Assembly: GCF_000942395.1 (NCBI RefSeq)
Contig: NZ_LN812102.1
Coordinates: 483,004-547,003, forward strand
Length of the DNA: 64,000 nucleotides
Direction of reading: 5' to 3'
Source: Risungbinella massiliensis
GTDB lineage: Bacteria > Bacillota > Bacilli > Thermoactinomycetales > Thermoactinomycetaceae
Shown: positions 26,003-34,271 of the stretch, piece by piece
Layout of the letters: every line of letters starts with the position of its first letter
Position numbering within the stretch: position 1 is the first letter of the stretch
Position numbers and translations under genes: made by a program
Notes under the pieces: generated by a model
What the model was told of the DNA's origin: nothing
The model's database searches: none
The model's input: only the letters and a program-made list of their open reading frames with translations

Positions 26003-27010
26003 ATGATGAAAACATTCCATTCTGGCTTTTTCACTGGAATCGGTATTTCCATTTTTATTGCAGCAATTAGTTTTATCTTAGCTACATTACCCGGATTTCA
26101 GTTAATTGGGCCACTGGCACTCTCCATCTTAATCGCAGTAGCTTATCGACAAATAGCAGGATATCCCGTTACAGGTCGCGCTGGTTTACAATTTAGTAGT
26201 AAGTATTTTCTCCGTACTGCTATTGTACTGTACGGGCTTAAATTAAATCTCCAAGTGATCCTTCAAGATGGGTGGCATTTGTTGATTTTGGATCTATTGA
26301 TCATCCTCTTTGGTATTTTCACTACCTACTATTTAGCACGTAAATGGAATGCAGACCCGAAAATGAGCCTCTTGCTCGGGATCGGAACTGGAATCTGTGG
26401 AGCTGCTGCCATCGCTGCATTCTCCCCACTCATCCAAGCAAAAGAAGAAGAGACTGCCACTAGCGTCGGCATGATTGCGTTACTCGGCACTGTGATGGGA
26501 TTAGGCTATACCGCTTTGTATTCTTTCTCTTCCCTTTCTGCCGAACAATATGGGGTTTGGACGGGAATCAGTCTGCACGAACTAGCCCATGTGGCACTCG
26601 CCTCTGCTCCTGGTGGTAGTGATGCACTTGCCATCGGGCTACTAGCTAAATTGGGACGTGTCTTTTGGCTAGTACCACTCTGCCTCCTCTATGCTGCTTG
26701 GCGAAACAAAAAAACAGGAACTACTACCAACACAAAAATAGATTTTCCTTGGTTCTTGATTGGCTTCATCGTGATGAGCGTAGTGGGTACTTATCTACTA
26801 GGAGAGACATTTGCCCAATCTCAATGGAACAGTATACTCTCCCAAATTACGACTTTCCTGCTCTCTGTCGCCATGGTGGGATTTGGCTTAAATGTTGACT
26901 TAAAAGAGGTTTGGGTCAAAGCAAAAAAAACATTTGTGATCTTGATTTTGGTCTCCATTCTGTTATCTGTACTCAGTTACTTTCTTGTACTATCTGGCTT
27001 ACTAGTTTAG
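26003..27010 (+). CDS. YeiH-family putative sulfate exporter (UPF0324)
   Basis: This 335-residue membrane protein with about ten helices carries the family signatures LRTAIVLYGLKLNL, LGIGTGICGAAAIAA and VGFGLNVDLKEVW. The family is called 'putative sulfate exporter' and YeiH in databases, with little experimental proof. It starts at one of two adjacent ATGs (26003/26006) after AAAGGAAC. The HAD gene follows after 16 bases, so the two probably share a transcript. Confidence 0.88.
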   Translation: MMKTFHSGFFTGIGISIFIAAISFILATLPGFQLIGPLALSILIAVAYRQIAGYPVTGRAGLQFSSKYFLRTAIVLYGLKLNLQVILQDGWHLLILDLLIILFGIFTTYYLARKWNADPKMSLLLGIGTGICGAAAIAAFSPLIQAKEEETATSVGMIALLGTVMGLGYTALYSFSSLSAEQYGVWTGISLHELAHVALASAPGGSDALAIGLLAKLGRVFWLVPLCLLYAAWRNKKTGTTTNTKIDFPWFLIGFIVMSVVGTYLLGETFAQSQWNSILSQITTFLLSVAMVGFGLNVDLKEVWVKAKKTFVILILVSILLSVLSYFLVLSGLLV

Positions 27011-27026
27011 AAAAAGGGCGTGTCCA

Positions 27027-27554
27027 ATGAAATTAGAAGCAGTTTTTGTGGATCGTGATGGAACAATGGGTGGTAGCGATCAAGTTGAGTATCCTGGAAA
27101 ATTCAAACTCTTTTCTTTTACACTATCATCCATTGCTCATCTTCAACAATGTGGTGTAAAAGTCTTTTCCTTTACCAATCAGCCTGGTATCGCACGCAGA
27201 GAAGCACACGTCTCCGATTTTGAGCAGGAAATAACTGCATTTGGATTGGATGGCCTTTATCTATGTCCTCATTTACATGGAGCTGGATGCTGCTGCCGTA
27301 AACCAGCAATCGGACTTCTCGAACAAGCTGCACACGATCATCAACTTAATCTATCGCACTGTGCTGTAGTAGGGGATCGTTTTACTGATATTGTCGCAGC
27401 GCATCGAGCTGGATGTCTAAGTGTTCTAGTCCAAACGGGAGCAGGACAGGATGCAATTGGCAAAGCCCAGGCAAAAGAATGGGGAAACATTAATCCAAAT
27501 TATGTGGCAAGAGATCTACCGGATGCTGTGGACTGGTTACTTCAGCTTAAATAA
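27027..27554 (+). CDS. HAD-IIIA family phosphatase (GmhB/HisB-N-like)
   Basis: The catalytic motif FVDRDGTMGG (DxDGT) is at the N-terminus, FSFTNQPGIAR is motif II, and a cysteine-rich CPHLHGAGCCCRKP segment matches the zinc-binding loop of GmhB-type D,D-heptose bisphosphate phosphatases. The last motif is VVGDRFTDIVAAHRAGC. No heptose pathway is visible, so the substrate may be another sugar phosphate. ATG 27027 follows AAAAGGGCG. Confidence 0.85.
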   Translation: MKLEAVFVDRDGTMGGSDQVEYPGKFKLFSFTLSSIAHLQQCGVKVFSFTNQPGIARREAHVSDFEQEITAFGLDGLYLCPHLHGAGCCCRKPAIGLLEQAAHDHQLNLSHCAVVGDRFTDIVAAHRAGCLSVLVQTGAGQDAIGKAQAKEWGNINPNYVARDLPDAVDWLLQLK

Positions 27555-27582
27555 TAATAGGGACATTCATAAAAGGACTGTG

Positions 27583-27930
27583 ATGGTATTGAAAATTAGT
27601 AAGCAAAACGCCGAACATTATATATGGGGAAATAACTGCGATGGTTGGCATTTGGTAAGAAATAAAGATCTAAGTGTTATTCATGAACGTATGCCTGCAA
27701 ATACTTCCGAAGTGAGGCATTTTCATCATTATTCACGACAATTTTTCTTTGTTGTATCTGGTACTGCTGTATTAGAAATGGATGGAGAACGTTTTACATT
27801 ACATCCAAACGAAGGAATGGAAATACCGCCACTAACTCCTCACCAAATGCTGAATGAAGCGGAAACAGAAGTTGAATTCCTCGTGATCTCTCAACCTAAT
27901 AGTAAAGACGACAGAGTATTAGTAAAATAA
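27583..27930 (+). CDS. Single-domain cupin protein
   Basis: This cupin of about 115 residues has metal-ligand motifs VRHFHHYSRQFFFVVSG and EIPPLTPHQMLN, the conserved HxH...E/Q...H pattern of cupins in slightly changed form (Q in place of the usual E). Function unknown. The start is ATG 27583 with AAAGGA upstream; the longer frame from 27451 overlaps the HAD gene and is not used. Confidence 0.8.
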   Translation: MVLKISKQNAEHYIWGNNCDGWHLVRNKDLSVIHERMPANTSEVRHFHHYSRQFFFVVSGTAVLEMDGERFTLHPNEGMEIPPLTPHQMLNEAETEVEFLVISQPNSKDDRVLVK

Positions 27931-28043
27931 TAACTATACCATGCACGATAGGAAGAGTCACAATAATAGTAGCCATACTTTCGATTATCGCTTATATTTG
28001 GTTAAAGGGAATCCCCGAAAATTCAAGATTTATAATGTAATAC

Positions 28044-28083
28044 TGAGAATAACCAACTGACTCTCTCAGTTGGTTATTCTCAA
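28044..28083. terminator. Long perfect hairpin between convergent genes
   Basis: TGAGAATAACCAACTGA and TCAGTTGGTTATTCTCA form an uninterrupted stem around CTCTC, between the cupin and ferredoxin-like genes. No strong T-run follows on either strand, so termination is probable rather than certain. The stretch 27931-28043 holds nothing else. Confidence 0.65.
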
Positions 28084-28092
28084 TTCATTTCC

Positions 28093-28452
28093 CTACTCCA
28101 ATTTTGATTTCCCCACCACTACTCCCTCTTTTCGAACCAAGACACCATTTTGCCACTGATGAGATACTTTTTCCCACTTCCCACCATCTAGCACATGATC
28201 CAGTAGTTTATTTGTATCAGAGGGAGTAATCTTCTGATACCATGTACCCGTGGGATATGAGATCACCACACATGCATCATCACATCGACCATCACAATAT
28301 GTTTTGCTTGTATGTATTTTCTCGTCTAATCCTCTACTTGATATAGCTTCCCTAATCGCCTCCGTTACCTCTTCTCCCTGTTCTTTTAGACAACTATTTC
28401 CATTACAGATTAAGATGTGATGGTTCGTCTTGGATAGATCCCATGAAAACAA
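28093..28452 (-). CDS. Thioredoxin-like [2Fe-2S] ferredoxin
   Basis: A protein of about 120 residues with the cluster motif of thioredoxin-like ferredoxins: HILICNGNSCLKEQG, then TYCDGRCDDACVVISYP, supplying the four cysteines. It may carry electrons for an unidentified reductase. The first possible start is GTG 28461, but GAGAGGTGG is better spaced for TTG 28452. No partner gene is adjacent. Confidence 0.82.
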   Translation of the reverse strand: MFSWDLSKTNHHILICNGNSCLKEQGEEVTEAIREAISSRGLDEKIHTSKTYCDGRCDDACVVISYPTGTWYQKITPSDTNKLLDHVLDGGKWEKVSHQWQNGVLVRKEGVVVGKSKLE

Positions 28453-28562
28453 TCGTTCCACCTCTCATTCGCGCTTGTGTTGGCTGTTTTGAAACGAAGA
28501 GCCGTATGATCGTATTGTTCTCATATAAAGATCATTTTAGTTGGATTTATTAAGAATCAAGT

Positions 28563-29123
28563 CTAGGATACTTTCTTCTTCCGAAACAGAACAAATCCAA
28601 TCAGCACAACAACCAGTACAATACTCAGCTGAGTCCACCCTTTATTCATTGCTAAAAGACCACTACTTATGGATACTTCTACGGCAATGGATGGTATTTT
28701 TCCAAGTACCGTCCCCAACACAAAACTGGTGATCTGAATCTTCGCAAGAACACCAAAGAGATTAACCACTCCCGATGGTAATACAGGTATACAGCGCGCT
28801 AAGAATATAAGATAAGCCTGTTTACCATTAGACCATCTCTGCAAACGGATAAACCATCTCTCCCACTTCTCTGATTTCAGCTTCTCTCCTCCACGAGTAA
28901 GTCCAAAGCGGTAAAGGACGAAGGCACAGACCGAGCCAATCACTTCTGCCACCCATGAGAGGACTCCACCAAACCAAGGCCCCCAAACAGCCACGTTTGC
29001 CAATGTGAGAAAGACAGAAGGAAGAAAGCCAAGAATATTTAAGAGTATATTGAAGCCAAGGCTAACCAAGATCGCCCAAGCGCCTAGAGATTGATAAAAA
29101 TCGATGAGTGTATGAATCGTCAC
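28563..29123 (-). CDS. TVP38/TMEM64-family membrane protein
   Basis: This 186-residue membrane protein of the DedA/VTT superfamily has the conserved segments LGFLPSVFLTLANVAVWGPWFGG (the family's re-entrant loop) and FLARCIPVLPSGVVNLFGVLAKI. Roles in lipid scrambling and envelope homeostasis are proposed for the family. The GTG start at 29123 follows GGAGGAAAAA. The upstream stretch 29124-29426 shows no supported gene. Confidence 0.88.
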   Translation of the reverse strand: MTIHTLIDFYQSLGAWAILVSLGFNILLNILGFLPSVFLTLANVAVWGPWFGGVLSWVAEVIGSVCAFVLYRFGLTRGGEKLKSEKWERWFIRLQRWSNGKQAYLIFLARCIPVLPSGVVNLFGVLAKIQITSFVLGTVLGKIPSIAVEVSISSGLLAMNKGWTQLSIVLVVVLIGFVLFRKKKVS

Positions 29124-29426
29124 TTTTTCCTCCGAGCCTAATCATTTTTTTGTAGTGTACAGGAGACCAACAAGCAATCACAAGGATCTAGATGGCAAAA
29201 CAGTGACGGAATCAGCGAAATTCCGTTAGGATAAAACCTGCCCAAAATGTAAATAACGGAGAGAACTTTGATCTTTGTTATTGCAATGGAGCGAGTCTGA
29301 TCAAGATGATCGGAGTGCTCTGGTTCCAAAATAACAGACTTTTTATTTCATTTGAAATAGCTTCTAAGAAGCATAAGAACCTTTCGAAAAGTCATGTTAT
29401 GATAAATACGAAAGGGGTGTATCCGC

Positions 29427-29576
29427 ATGACCGAAAAGGAAAATTGGACAACTCAAGATCTCATAACCGTAGATGAACAGAAAAAAGAACGAAAAACCCT
29501 ACTTATCATGAGCCTTGTTGCAGCTAGTATCGCGGCTGTGATCGCATTTGGGGTATCTGCTATCGTATTTGATTAA
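29427..29576 (+). CDS. Small single-pass membrane protein, 49 aa
   Basis: A short gene: ATG 29427 after AAAGGGGTG, stop TAA at 29574. The product has a charged N-terminus (MTEKENWTTQDLITVDEQKK) and one C-terminal membrane helix (LLIMSLVAASIAAVIAFGVSAIVF). Predicted orientation is N-in by the lysine/arginine rule. It lies 31 bases before the DinB gene and is probably co-transcribed. No family is recognised. Confidence 0.65.
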   Translation: MTEKENWTTQDLITVDEQKKERKTLLIMSLVAASIAAVIAFGVSAIVFD

Positions 29577-29607
29577 AGCTGATCAAGATCAATAGGAGGG
29601 TTATACG

Positions 29608-30123
29608 TTGGATTCTCTTTATCTCATACAAAAAAAAGAAGACTATTGCCAAGAAATCGGACACTTAGTCTCCATGATGAATTATGTACGAGACCGTACC
29701 AAACGAACAGTGGACGGACTTAGTATAGAACAACTGGACATGGTGGTAGAAAAAGACGGAAACTCCATCGGAGCGCTTCTCCTCCATATGGCAGCAGTGG
29801 AAGTCTATTATCAAGCTCTTACGTTTGAGGGAAGGGGTCTAAATAAAGAAGAAGAGAGTAAATGGTTAGTTGCCTTAAATCTTGGAGAGAAGGCACGTAA
29901 AGAAATTCGAGGTTACCCACTTTCTTACTATCTAAGCATTTTAGATGATACACGCGAACACTCGTTAACAACATTTCGAGAACTCGATCAATCATGGCTA
30001 TTCCGCGAGATTCCATTTTGGCAGAACAAGCCATCTAATCACTACTTTTGTTGGTTTCATGTAATAGAAGATGAGATTCGCCATGTTGGTCAAATAGTGC
30101 GACAAAAGAAACGCATAGTGTAA
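29608..30123 (+). CDS. DinB-family (DUF664-like) putative metal-dependent enzyme
   Basis: This 171-residue four-helix-bundle protein has the DinB-type metal residues in GALLLHMAAVEVYYQAL (first histidine) and FHVIEDEIRHVGQIV (last histidines). Members include thiol transferases using bacillithiol (BstA/YfiT type) and uncharacterised proteins; with bshA elsewhere in the window, a bacillithiol-related role is possible but not shown. The TTG start at 29608 follows AGGAGGG. Confidence 0.82.
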   Translation: MDSLYLIQKKEDYCQEIGHLVSMMNYVRDRTKRTVDGLSIEQLDMVVEKDGNSIGALLLHMAAVEVYYQALTFEGRGLNKEEESKWLVALNLGEKARKEIRGYPLSYYLSILDDTREHSLTTFRELDQSWLFREIPFWQNKPSNHYFCWFHVIEDEIRHVGQIVRQKKRIV

Positions 30124-30258
30124 GAGTGTGTGACATTTTAGCACGTTTAAACATCATAATGGAAAAACTCCATTATGATAGTTGTGAACAAAGTTAGGCA
30201 GAAGTACATATAGTGTTCTGTAGCCGAGTCATAACTCACAAGAAAGGAAGGCTGCAGA

Positions 30259-30858
30259 ATGAATCAACCACACTATACTTCTCCCTGCTTCAATTTATTT
30301 TACGATGTTAATGAAAATACTGTTTTCCAACAGAATGAAGAAAACTATATTAATCAATTATCTGTTAAAGAACTATCCTCTCTAGAAAATGTCTCCTTAC
30401 TTGATATTTTTTTGAGTAAGGGACATATTGTAGAACCACATTATCATCAAAATGCTGCTGAGTTGGTGTATGTTATTTCAGGAAAAGCTCGCATTTCTAC
30501 CCTTAATCCATTTACCAATAAAGTTCTTACTTATAAAGCCACGCCAGGGCAAGTTGTGAACATACCCAAAGGGTGGTGGCATTGGCAAATTGCATTAAAA
30601 AATAACACACACCTGCTAGCTATATTTGATGCGCCTACTCCAGAAGTTATTTTAGGGTCTGATATTTTACGAAAGACACCTATCGATATTTTAGCTTACA
30701 CATATTGTTTAGATGAAGATGCCATTTCCAGAGCACTCGCTCCCATTCGCAAATCCGTGTTTATTGGTCCACCTAACGATTGTTATCGAACTCACTCTGA
30801 TGCGATCAACACACATACTTTTAAACAATACAAAGGGCATCATGACTCTTTATCGTAA
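30259..30858 (+). CDS. Cupin-domain protein, oxalate-decarboxylase-like half
   Basis: This 199-residue protein has one cupin barrel (about residues 45-125) with the metal site PHYHQNAAELVYVISG (HxH...E) and a later histidine in PKGWWHWQIA. It resembles a single domain of bicupin oxalate decarboxylases and some germin-like spore proteins. The C-terminal tail is short and polar. ATG 30259 follows AAAGGAAGG. The function is not established. Confidence 0.82.
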   Translation: MNQPHYTSPCFNLFYDVNENTVFQQNEENYINQLSVKELSSLENVSLLDIFLSKGHIVEPHYHQNAAELVYVISGKARISTLNPFTNKVLTYKATPGQVVNIPKGWWHWQIALKNNTHLLAIFDAPTPEVILGSDILRKTPIDILAYTYCLDEDAISRALAPIRKSVFIGPPNDCYRTHSDAINTHTFKQYKGHHDSLS

Positions 30859-30911
30859 GTAGATTATGAGTGCAGAACGAAAATGTAGCAATACAATCCA
30901 TCCAATACATG

Positions 30912-30956
30912 TGCAAAATAAACACCTGTAACCAAATTCCAGGTGTTTATTTTGCA
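30912..30956. terminator. Bidirectional terminator
   Basis: TGCAAAATAAACACCTG and CAGGTGTTTATTTTGCA form a perfect 17-bp stem between the converging cupin and lipoprotein genes; AT-rich outer bases supply T-runs on both strands. Confidence 0.85.
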
Positions 30957-31375
30957 TTATTTTGACGTACTAATGCCATCAATTCTCGCACTGTTTCTTC
31001 ATTTAGCTGATACCAATCCATAGCTTTCTCTCCAGCAGAGATACTTCCGCTTTTACCATCACGCTCCATTCGGATGTCATAATACTGGGTCTCTTTCTCT
31101 CCACGTATAAATAATCTGGCATCTGCTTGTTTCGTATGATTTGGTGCCTGTCGTTGATAGGTCGATTTTTGTAAGATACTTTTCCATGCCGCTACCTCTG
31201 CTGGAGTTTGAAAGGTAATCTGTTTGGATGGGAATGAATAAACCTCTGGGATTGATTGAACAGGAGCTGCTGTGTTGATTCTCTTGCTTGGCTTAAAAGG
31301 AACAGTTGCTTCGGCCTGACAACCTGACAGAACCAGTGCTATCAGAATCAGGAGGAAAACATAAGGCATTCTCAT
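30947..31375 (-). CDS. Hypothetical lipoprotein, 142 aa
   Basis: The N-terminus is a lipoprotein signal (MPYVFLLILIALVLSGC; lipobox LSGC with cysteine at 19). The mature part has a beta-rich region, LFIRGEKETQYYDIRMERDG, and a helical C-terminus. No family is recognised. The ATG at 31375 follows GAGGGGTAAG. Its stop lies within the shared terminator. Confidence 0.75.
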   Translation of the reverse strand: MRMPYVFLLILIALVLSGCQAEATVPFKPSKRINTAAPVQSIPEVYSFPSKQITFQTPAEVAAWKSILQKSTYQRQAPNHTKQADARLFIRGEKETQYYDIRMERDGKSGSISAGEKAMDWYQLNEETVRELMALVRQNNAK

Positions 31376-31466
31376 AACTTACCCCTCTGAAATGGAATAT
31401 TATGGATTACCCTAGTCAATATATTCTATATTCAGATGAAAAAACCTTTTCTCTCTATTTATGAGC

Positions 31467-31532
31467 CTATGGATTAGCAGCAGCGTTTATGTCCCGATCA
31501 AGTTCTGTACCACAATCAGGACATGTCCACTT
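31467..31532 (-). pseudogene. TnpB zinc-finger remnant
   Basis: Read on the minus strand, 21 codons give KWTCPDCGTELDRDINAAAN, the C-terminal zinc-finger and RuvC motif of TnpB (compare [19 protein letters not shown] at the 3' end of copy 1), and end in TAG. Nothing more of a transposon is visible. Its sequence differs clearly from copies 1 and 2, so it comes from another, older element. Confidence 0.75.
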
Positions 31533-31534
31533 TC

Positions 31535-31568
31535 ATTCATATTCAAATATTAATATGAATGTTATAAT
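31535..31568 (+). promoter_or_regulatory. Operator-like repeat and -10 box before the flavoprotein gene
   Basis: Nine-base arms ATTCATATT (31535-31543) and AATATGAAT (31552-31560) lie just before TATAAT (31563-31568), upstream of the CzcO-like gene. The arrangement resembles ArsR-type operators overlapping a promoter; no regulator gene is adjacent. Confidence 0.45.
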
Positions 31569-31595
31569 AATAAAAATGAATCAAGGAGGCTCCTG

Positions 31596-32654
31596 ATGAA
31601 TAATTCTATCAATCCCACAGTAATTGTAGGATCAGGGCAAGCAGGGTTAGAAATGGCTTATGCTTTAACCCAAACAAAGATCCCCTTCCTACTCTTAGAA
31701 TCAGAAAAACGCGTTGGGGAAAGTTGGCGAAACCGTTATGATTCTCTCGTCCTTTTCACTCCACGTAAATATAGTAGTCTAACTGGGTATCTCTTCCCAG
31801 GTGACCCAGAAGAATGTCCTACCAAAGACGAGGTCGCCGACTATCTAGAAGCATATGTGCAATATTTTGACTTTCCAATTCACTATCAAACAAAGGTACT
31901 CTCCATACATCAGGTAGGTCAGAACTCTTTTCTCCTACGCACAAATCAAGGTGAGATCCAAGCAGCAAATGTTATCTTAGCAACCGGGGGTTTCGCTTAT
32001 CCCAATATCCCACCGTTTGCAAATACTCTATCCTCTAAAACAGTCCAACTACATAGCTCGCAGTATCGAAATCCAAACTCACTACAGTCAGGAAGTGTAC
32101 TAGTGGTGGGTGCAGGGAACTCCGGTGCTCATATTGCAGCAGAATTAGGTCAAGATCGGCATGTATACTTATCAACTAGTCATCCTATCTCGTTCGCTCC
32201 TTTACGCTTGTTTGGAAAAAGCATCTTTTGGTATTTTGATAAGCTAGGTTTGGTTCAAAGTCCCCTTACTAGCAAGCGTGGCAAACTCGTAGCTCGCCAG
32301 CGTGAAAAAGTATATGGGAGCTTTGCCAAAAATCAGATACGTGCTGGGAAAATACAAATAGTACCAAGAGTAACAGGAGCACACCATAACCAAGTATTGT
32401 TGCAAGATGGACAAAACCTTTTGGTGGACAATATCATCTGGGCGACTGGTTTCACTCCTGATTTTAGCTGGATTCAGATACCAGACACAGTTGATTCAGA
32501 CGGAAAACCATACCATCACTTGGGCGTGAGTCCTGTCGCTGGAATCTATTACATCGGCTTACCATGGCAGCGTTCTAGGGGGTCTTCCCTAATGGGATGG
32601 GTTAAAAATGATGCTACCTATCTGGCTTCAAAGATCAAACATTTCCAAAGATAA
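31596..32654 (+). CDS. CzcO-like flavin-containing monooxygenase/oxidoreductase
   Basis: This 352-residue NAD(P)/FAD protein has an FAD motif VIVGSGQAGLEMAYAL at the N-terminus, ESWRNRYDSLVLFTPRKYSS, and an NADPH motif VLVVGAGNSGAHIAAELG in the middle. A late motif, IIWATGFTPDF, completes the flavoprotein monooxygenase fold. Relatives are annotated CzcO or 'flavoprotein involved in K+ transport', mostly without proof. ATG 31596 follows AAGGAGGC. A ZIP metal transporter gene follows 89 bases downstream. Confidence 0.87.
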   Translation: MNNSINPTVIVGSGQAGLEMAYALTQTKIPFLLLESEKRVGESWRNRYDSLVLFTPRKYSSLTGYLFPGDPEECPTKDEVADYLEAYVQYFDFPIHYQTKVLSIHQVGQNSFLLRTNQGEIQAANVILATGGFAYPNIPPFANTLSSKTVQLHSSQYRNPNSLQSGSVLVVGAGNSGAHIAAELGQDRHVYLSTSHPISFAPLRLFGKSIFWYFDKLGLVQSPLTSKRGKLVARQREKVYGSFAKNQIRAGKIQIVPRVTGAHHNQVLLQDGQNLLVDNIIWATGFTPDFSWIQIPDTVDSDGKPYHHLGVSPVAGIYYIGLPWQRSRGSSLMGWVKNDATYLASKIKHFQR

Positions 32655-32743
32655 CTAATAGAAGGGAGAATATAGTCTAGCGGCATAATTTGACTCATAG
32701 AGATTAGTACAATCTATCTTGATAGTTCAAAGGGGCAGAAAAC

Positions 32744-33472
32744 ATGGACTGGACTCTCCCGATCCTCGTGATCGTAATCGGAATAGTTGGCTTTGTGTTA
32801 GGTGCATCTGTAAGTTACACAACGACTCGTATCCCTTTTCTTACTCCGCCATTGGTCTATACCTTTTCGGGTGGAATTATCATGGGACTATTACTTTTGG
32901 AACTCTTGCCGGAAGCAATAGAAGACTCTCCATGGTACTATCTCTTAGTTGGGTTACTAATTGGTTTTGGATTCTTATCCTTGTTCGGACAAATCTCACG
33001 AAAATTAGTCCTTTTTCATTCAAATCATCAGACAGAGACGTTTCTCTTGTTTTGTATTGCCATCAGCATCCATAATATCCCTCTTGGTATCACCTTAGGT
33101 TCTATGGAACATCTCTCTATACCTCTCCTAATCGCACTTGCATTTCATCATATTCCAGAGGGAATTGCCCTTTTTTCTCCGTTGATGCGGAAACGTTTTC
33201 CAGTTAGATTCATTCTGTGGACTAGTTTCCTTCTTTCCTTATCTCTAGGACTTGGGTCTTTTCTCGGAGGTGGGTTCTCTAAATCGGATTCAGGTCTTGT
33301 AGCAGTTTTGATGGGCATTTCTATTGCTATTTTGTGCCATATTACGTTCTCGGAGTTATTACATAAGGGGTATCGAGATTTAAGTAAGGGAAAGTGGATA
33401 GTAGGGGCATTAGCAGGGGTTGGCTTTTGTTATTTGTTCTTGCAACTTATACCGGTACATCATCATCATTAA
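32744..33472 (+). CDS. ZIP-family divalent metal transporter
   Basis: This 242-residue membrane protein of the ZIP (ZupT/GufA-like) family has about eight helices and two metal-site motifs: HNIPLGITLG (helix 4; the usual glutamate is leucine here) and HHIPEGIALFSP (helix 5). The C-terminus ends in HHHH, a possible metal-binding tail. Family members import zinc, iron or manganese. ATG 32744 follows AAAGGGGCAG. The changed HNxPEG motif may alter metal choice. Confidence 0.87.
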   Translation: MDWTLPILVIVIGIVGFVLGASVSYTTTRIPFLTPPLVYTFSGGIIMGLLLLELLPEAIEDSPWYYLLVGLLIGFGFLSLFGQISRKLVLFHSNHQTETFLLFCIAISIHNIPLGITLGSMEHLSIPLLIALAFHHIPEGIALFSPLMRKRFPVRFILWTSFLLSLSLGLGSFLGGGFSKSDSGLVAVLMGISIAILCHITFSELLHKGYRDLSKGKWIVGALAGVGFCYLFLQLIPVHHHH

Positions 33473-33626
33473 AAAGAGCAAAGTTCGCTTATAACAAAAG
33501 GAGGATATATGTTCCAGAAAAGGAGCGAACAGTCTCTGTTTCCATTAGATTCTGCCCTATGGTTAGTATGTGTATAATACTGATTTTGATAAATCGCTAA
33601 TTAAGAGATTGCATTTACTTGTATAA

Positions 33627-34219
33627 GTGAGGAATATTCACTTGCATAAATCTAGTACCATCTCGCTTGTTGTCTCACAAGGATTATTTCTTTTCCTATT
33701 GCCCTTTTCCTATCGCTTAGTTTCCTACCTCCATCCCATCGTACTAGGAGTATTGTGGATCTGTTTGACCGTTCTCGTCTTTTTCGTGTTTTTTTATATA
33801 CGCAAAGATTCAATCTCCATTCCTTATCTGATCTTTTGTATCTCATTTGTACTGTATAATATTGGGTTATTAATGTTGCTATTTTTCCGACCATCTGATC
33901 AAAGTTACGATTCATGGAATTTGGTTCCATTTAAACCATAACCCCTTATTTACTGGGTGAGGTAACTCCGCTTGTTTCCTTCTACAACCTAGCTGCAAAT
34001 ATTGGATTATTTATTCCATGGGGGCTTTTTTTCCGATACCAGCAAAAGACCCCACTTTGGACAATGGTCATTTCCATGATCCTGATTACCCTCATCGATA
34101 TCCAATTTGCCACAGGACGTGGCAGTTTGGATATCGATGATTTCATCTTAAATATATTAGGCGTCTATTTAGGGGTCGTTCTGTATCCTGTTTGTCAAAA
34201 AGTAATCCAGGTTCGATGA
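33627..34219 (+). pseudogene. vanZ: VanZ-family gene with a single-base frameshift
   Basis: The first part (33627-33941) reads to the family motif FRPSDQSYDSWNLVPFK and then stops. Shifting frame after 33935 (one base missing in the AAACC stretch) restores the rest of VanZ: ITPYLLGEVTPLVSFYNLAANIG, then GRGSLDIDDFILNILGVYLG, ending at TGA 34217-34219. The combined product of about 197 residues would have the normal VanZ membrane layout. This is either a recent null mutation or a sequencing error in a short A-run. Confidence 0.85.
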
Positions 34220-34231
34220 AAAAAATAATAC

Positions 34232-34271
34232 AAAAAGATCACGTACCTAATTTAGGACGTGACCTTTTTTA
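34232..34271. terminator. Terminator between vanZ and cadA
   Basis: AAAAAGATCACGTACCT and AGGACGTGACCTTTTTT pair with one bulge; A- and T-runs on the two sides allow use by both convergent genes. Confidence 0.85.

Noticed and set aside
29138-29329. A 63-codon minus-strand open frame upstream of the TVP38 gene
   Set aside because: No ribosome site, no family resemblance and odd composition. The CPKC-like codons on the other strand near 29250 are too short to call a relic.
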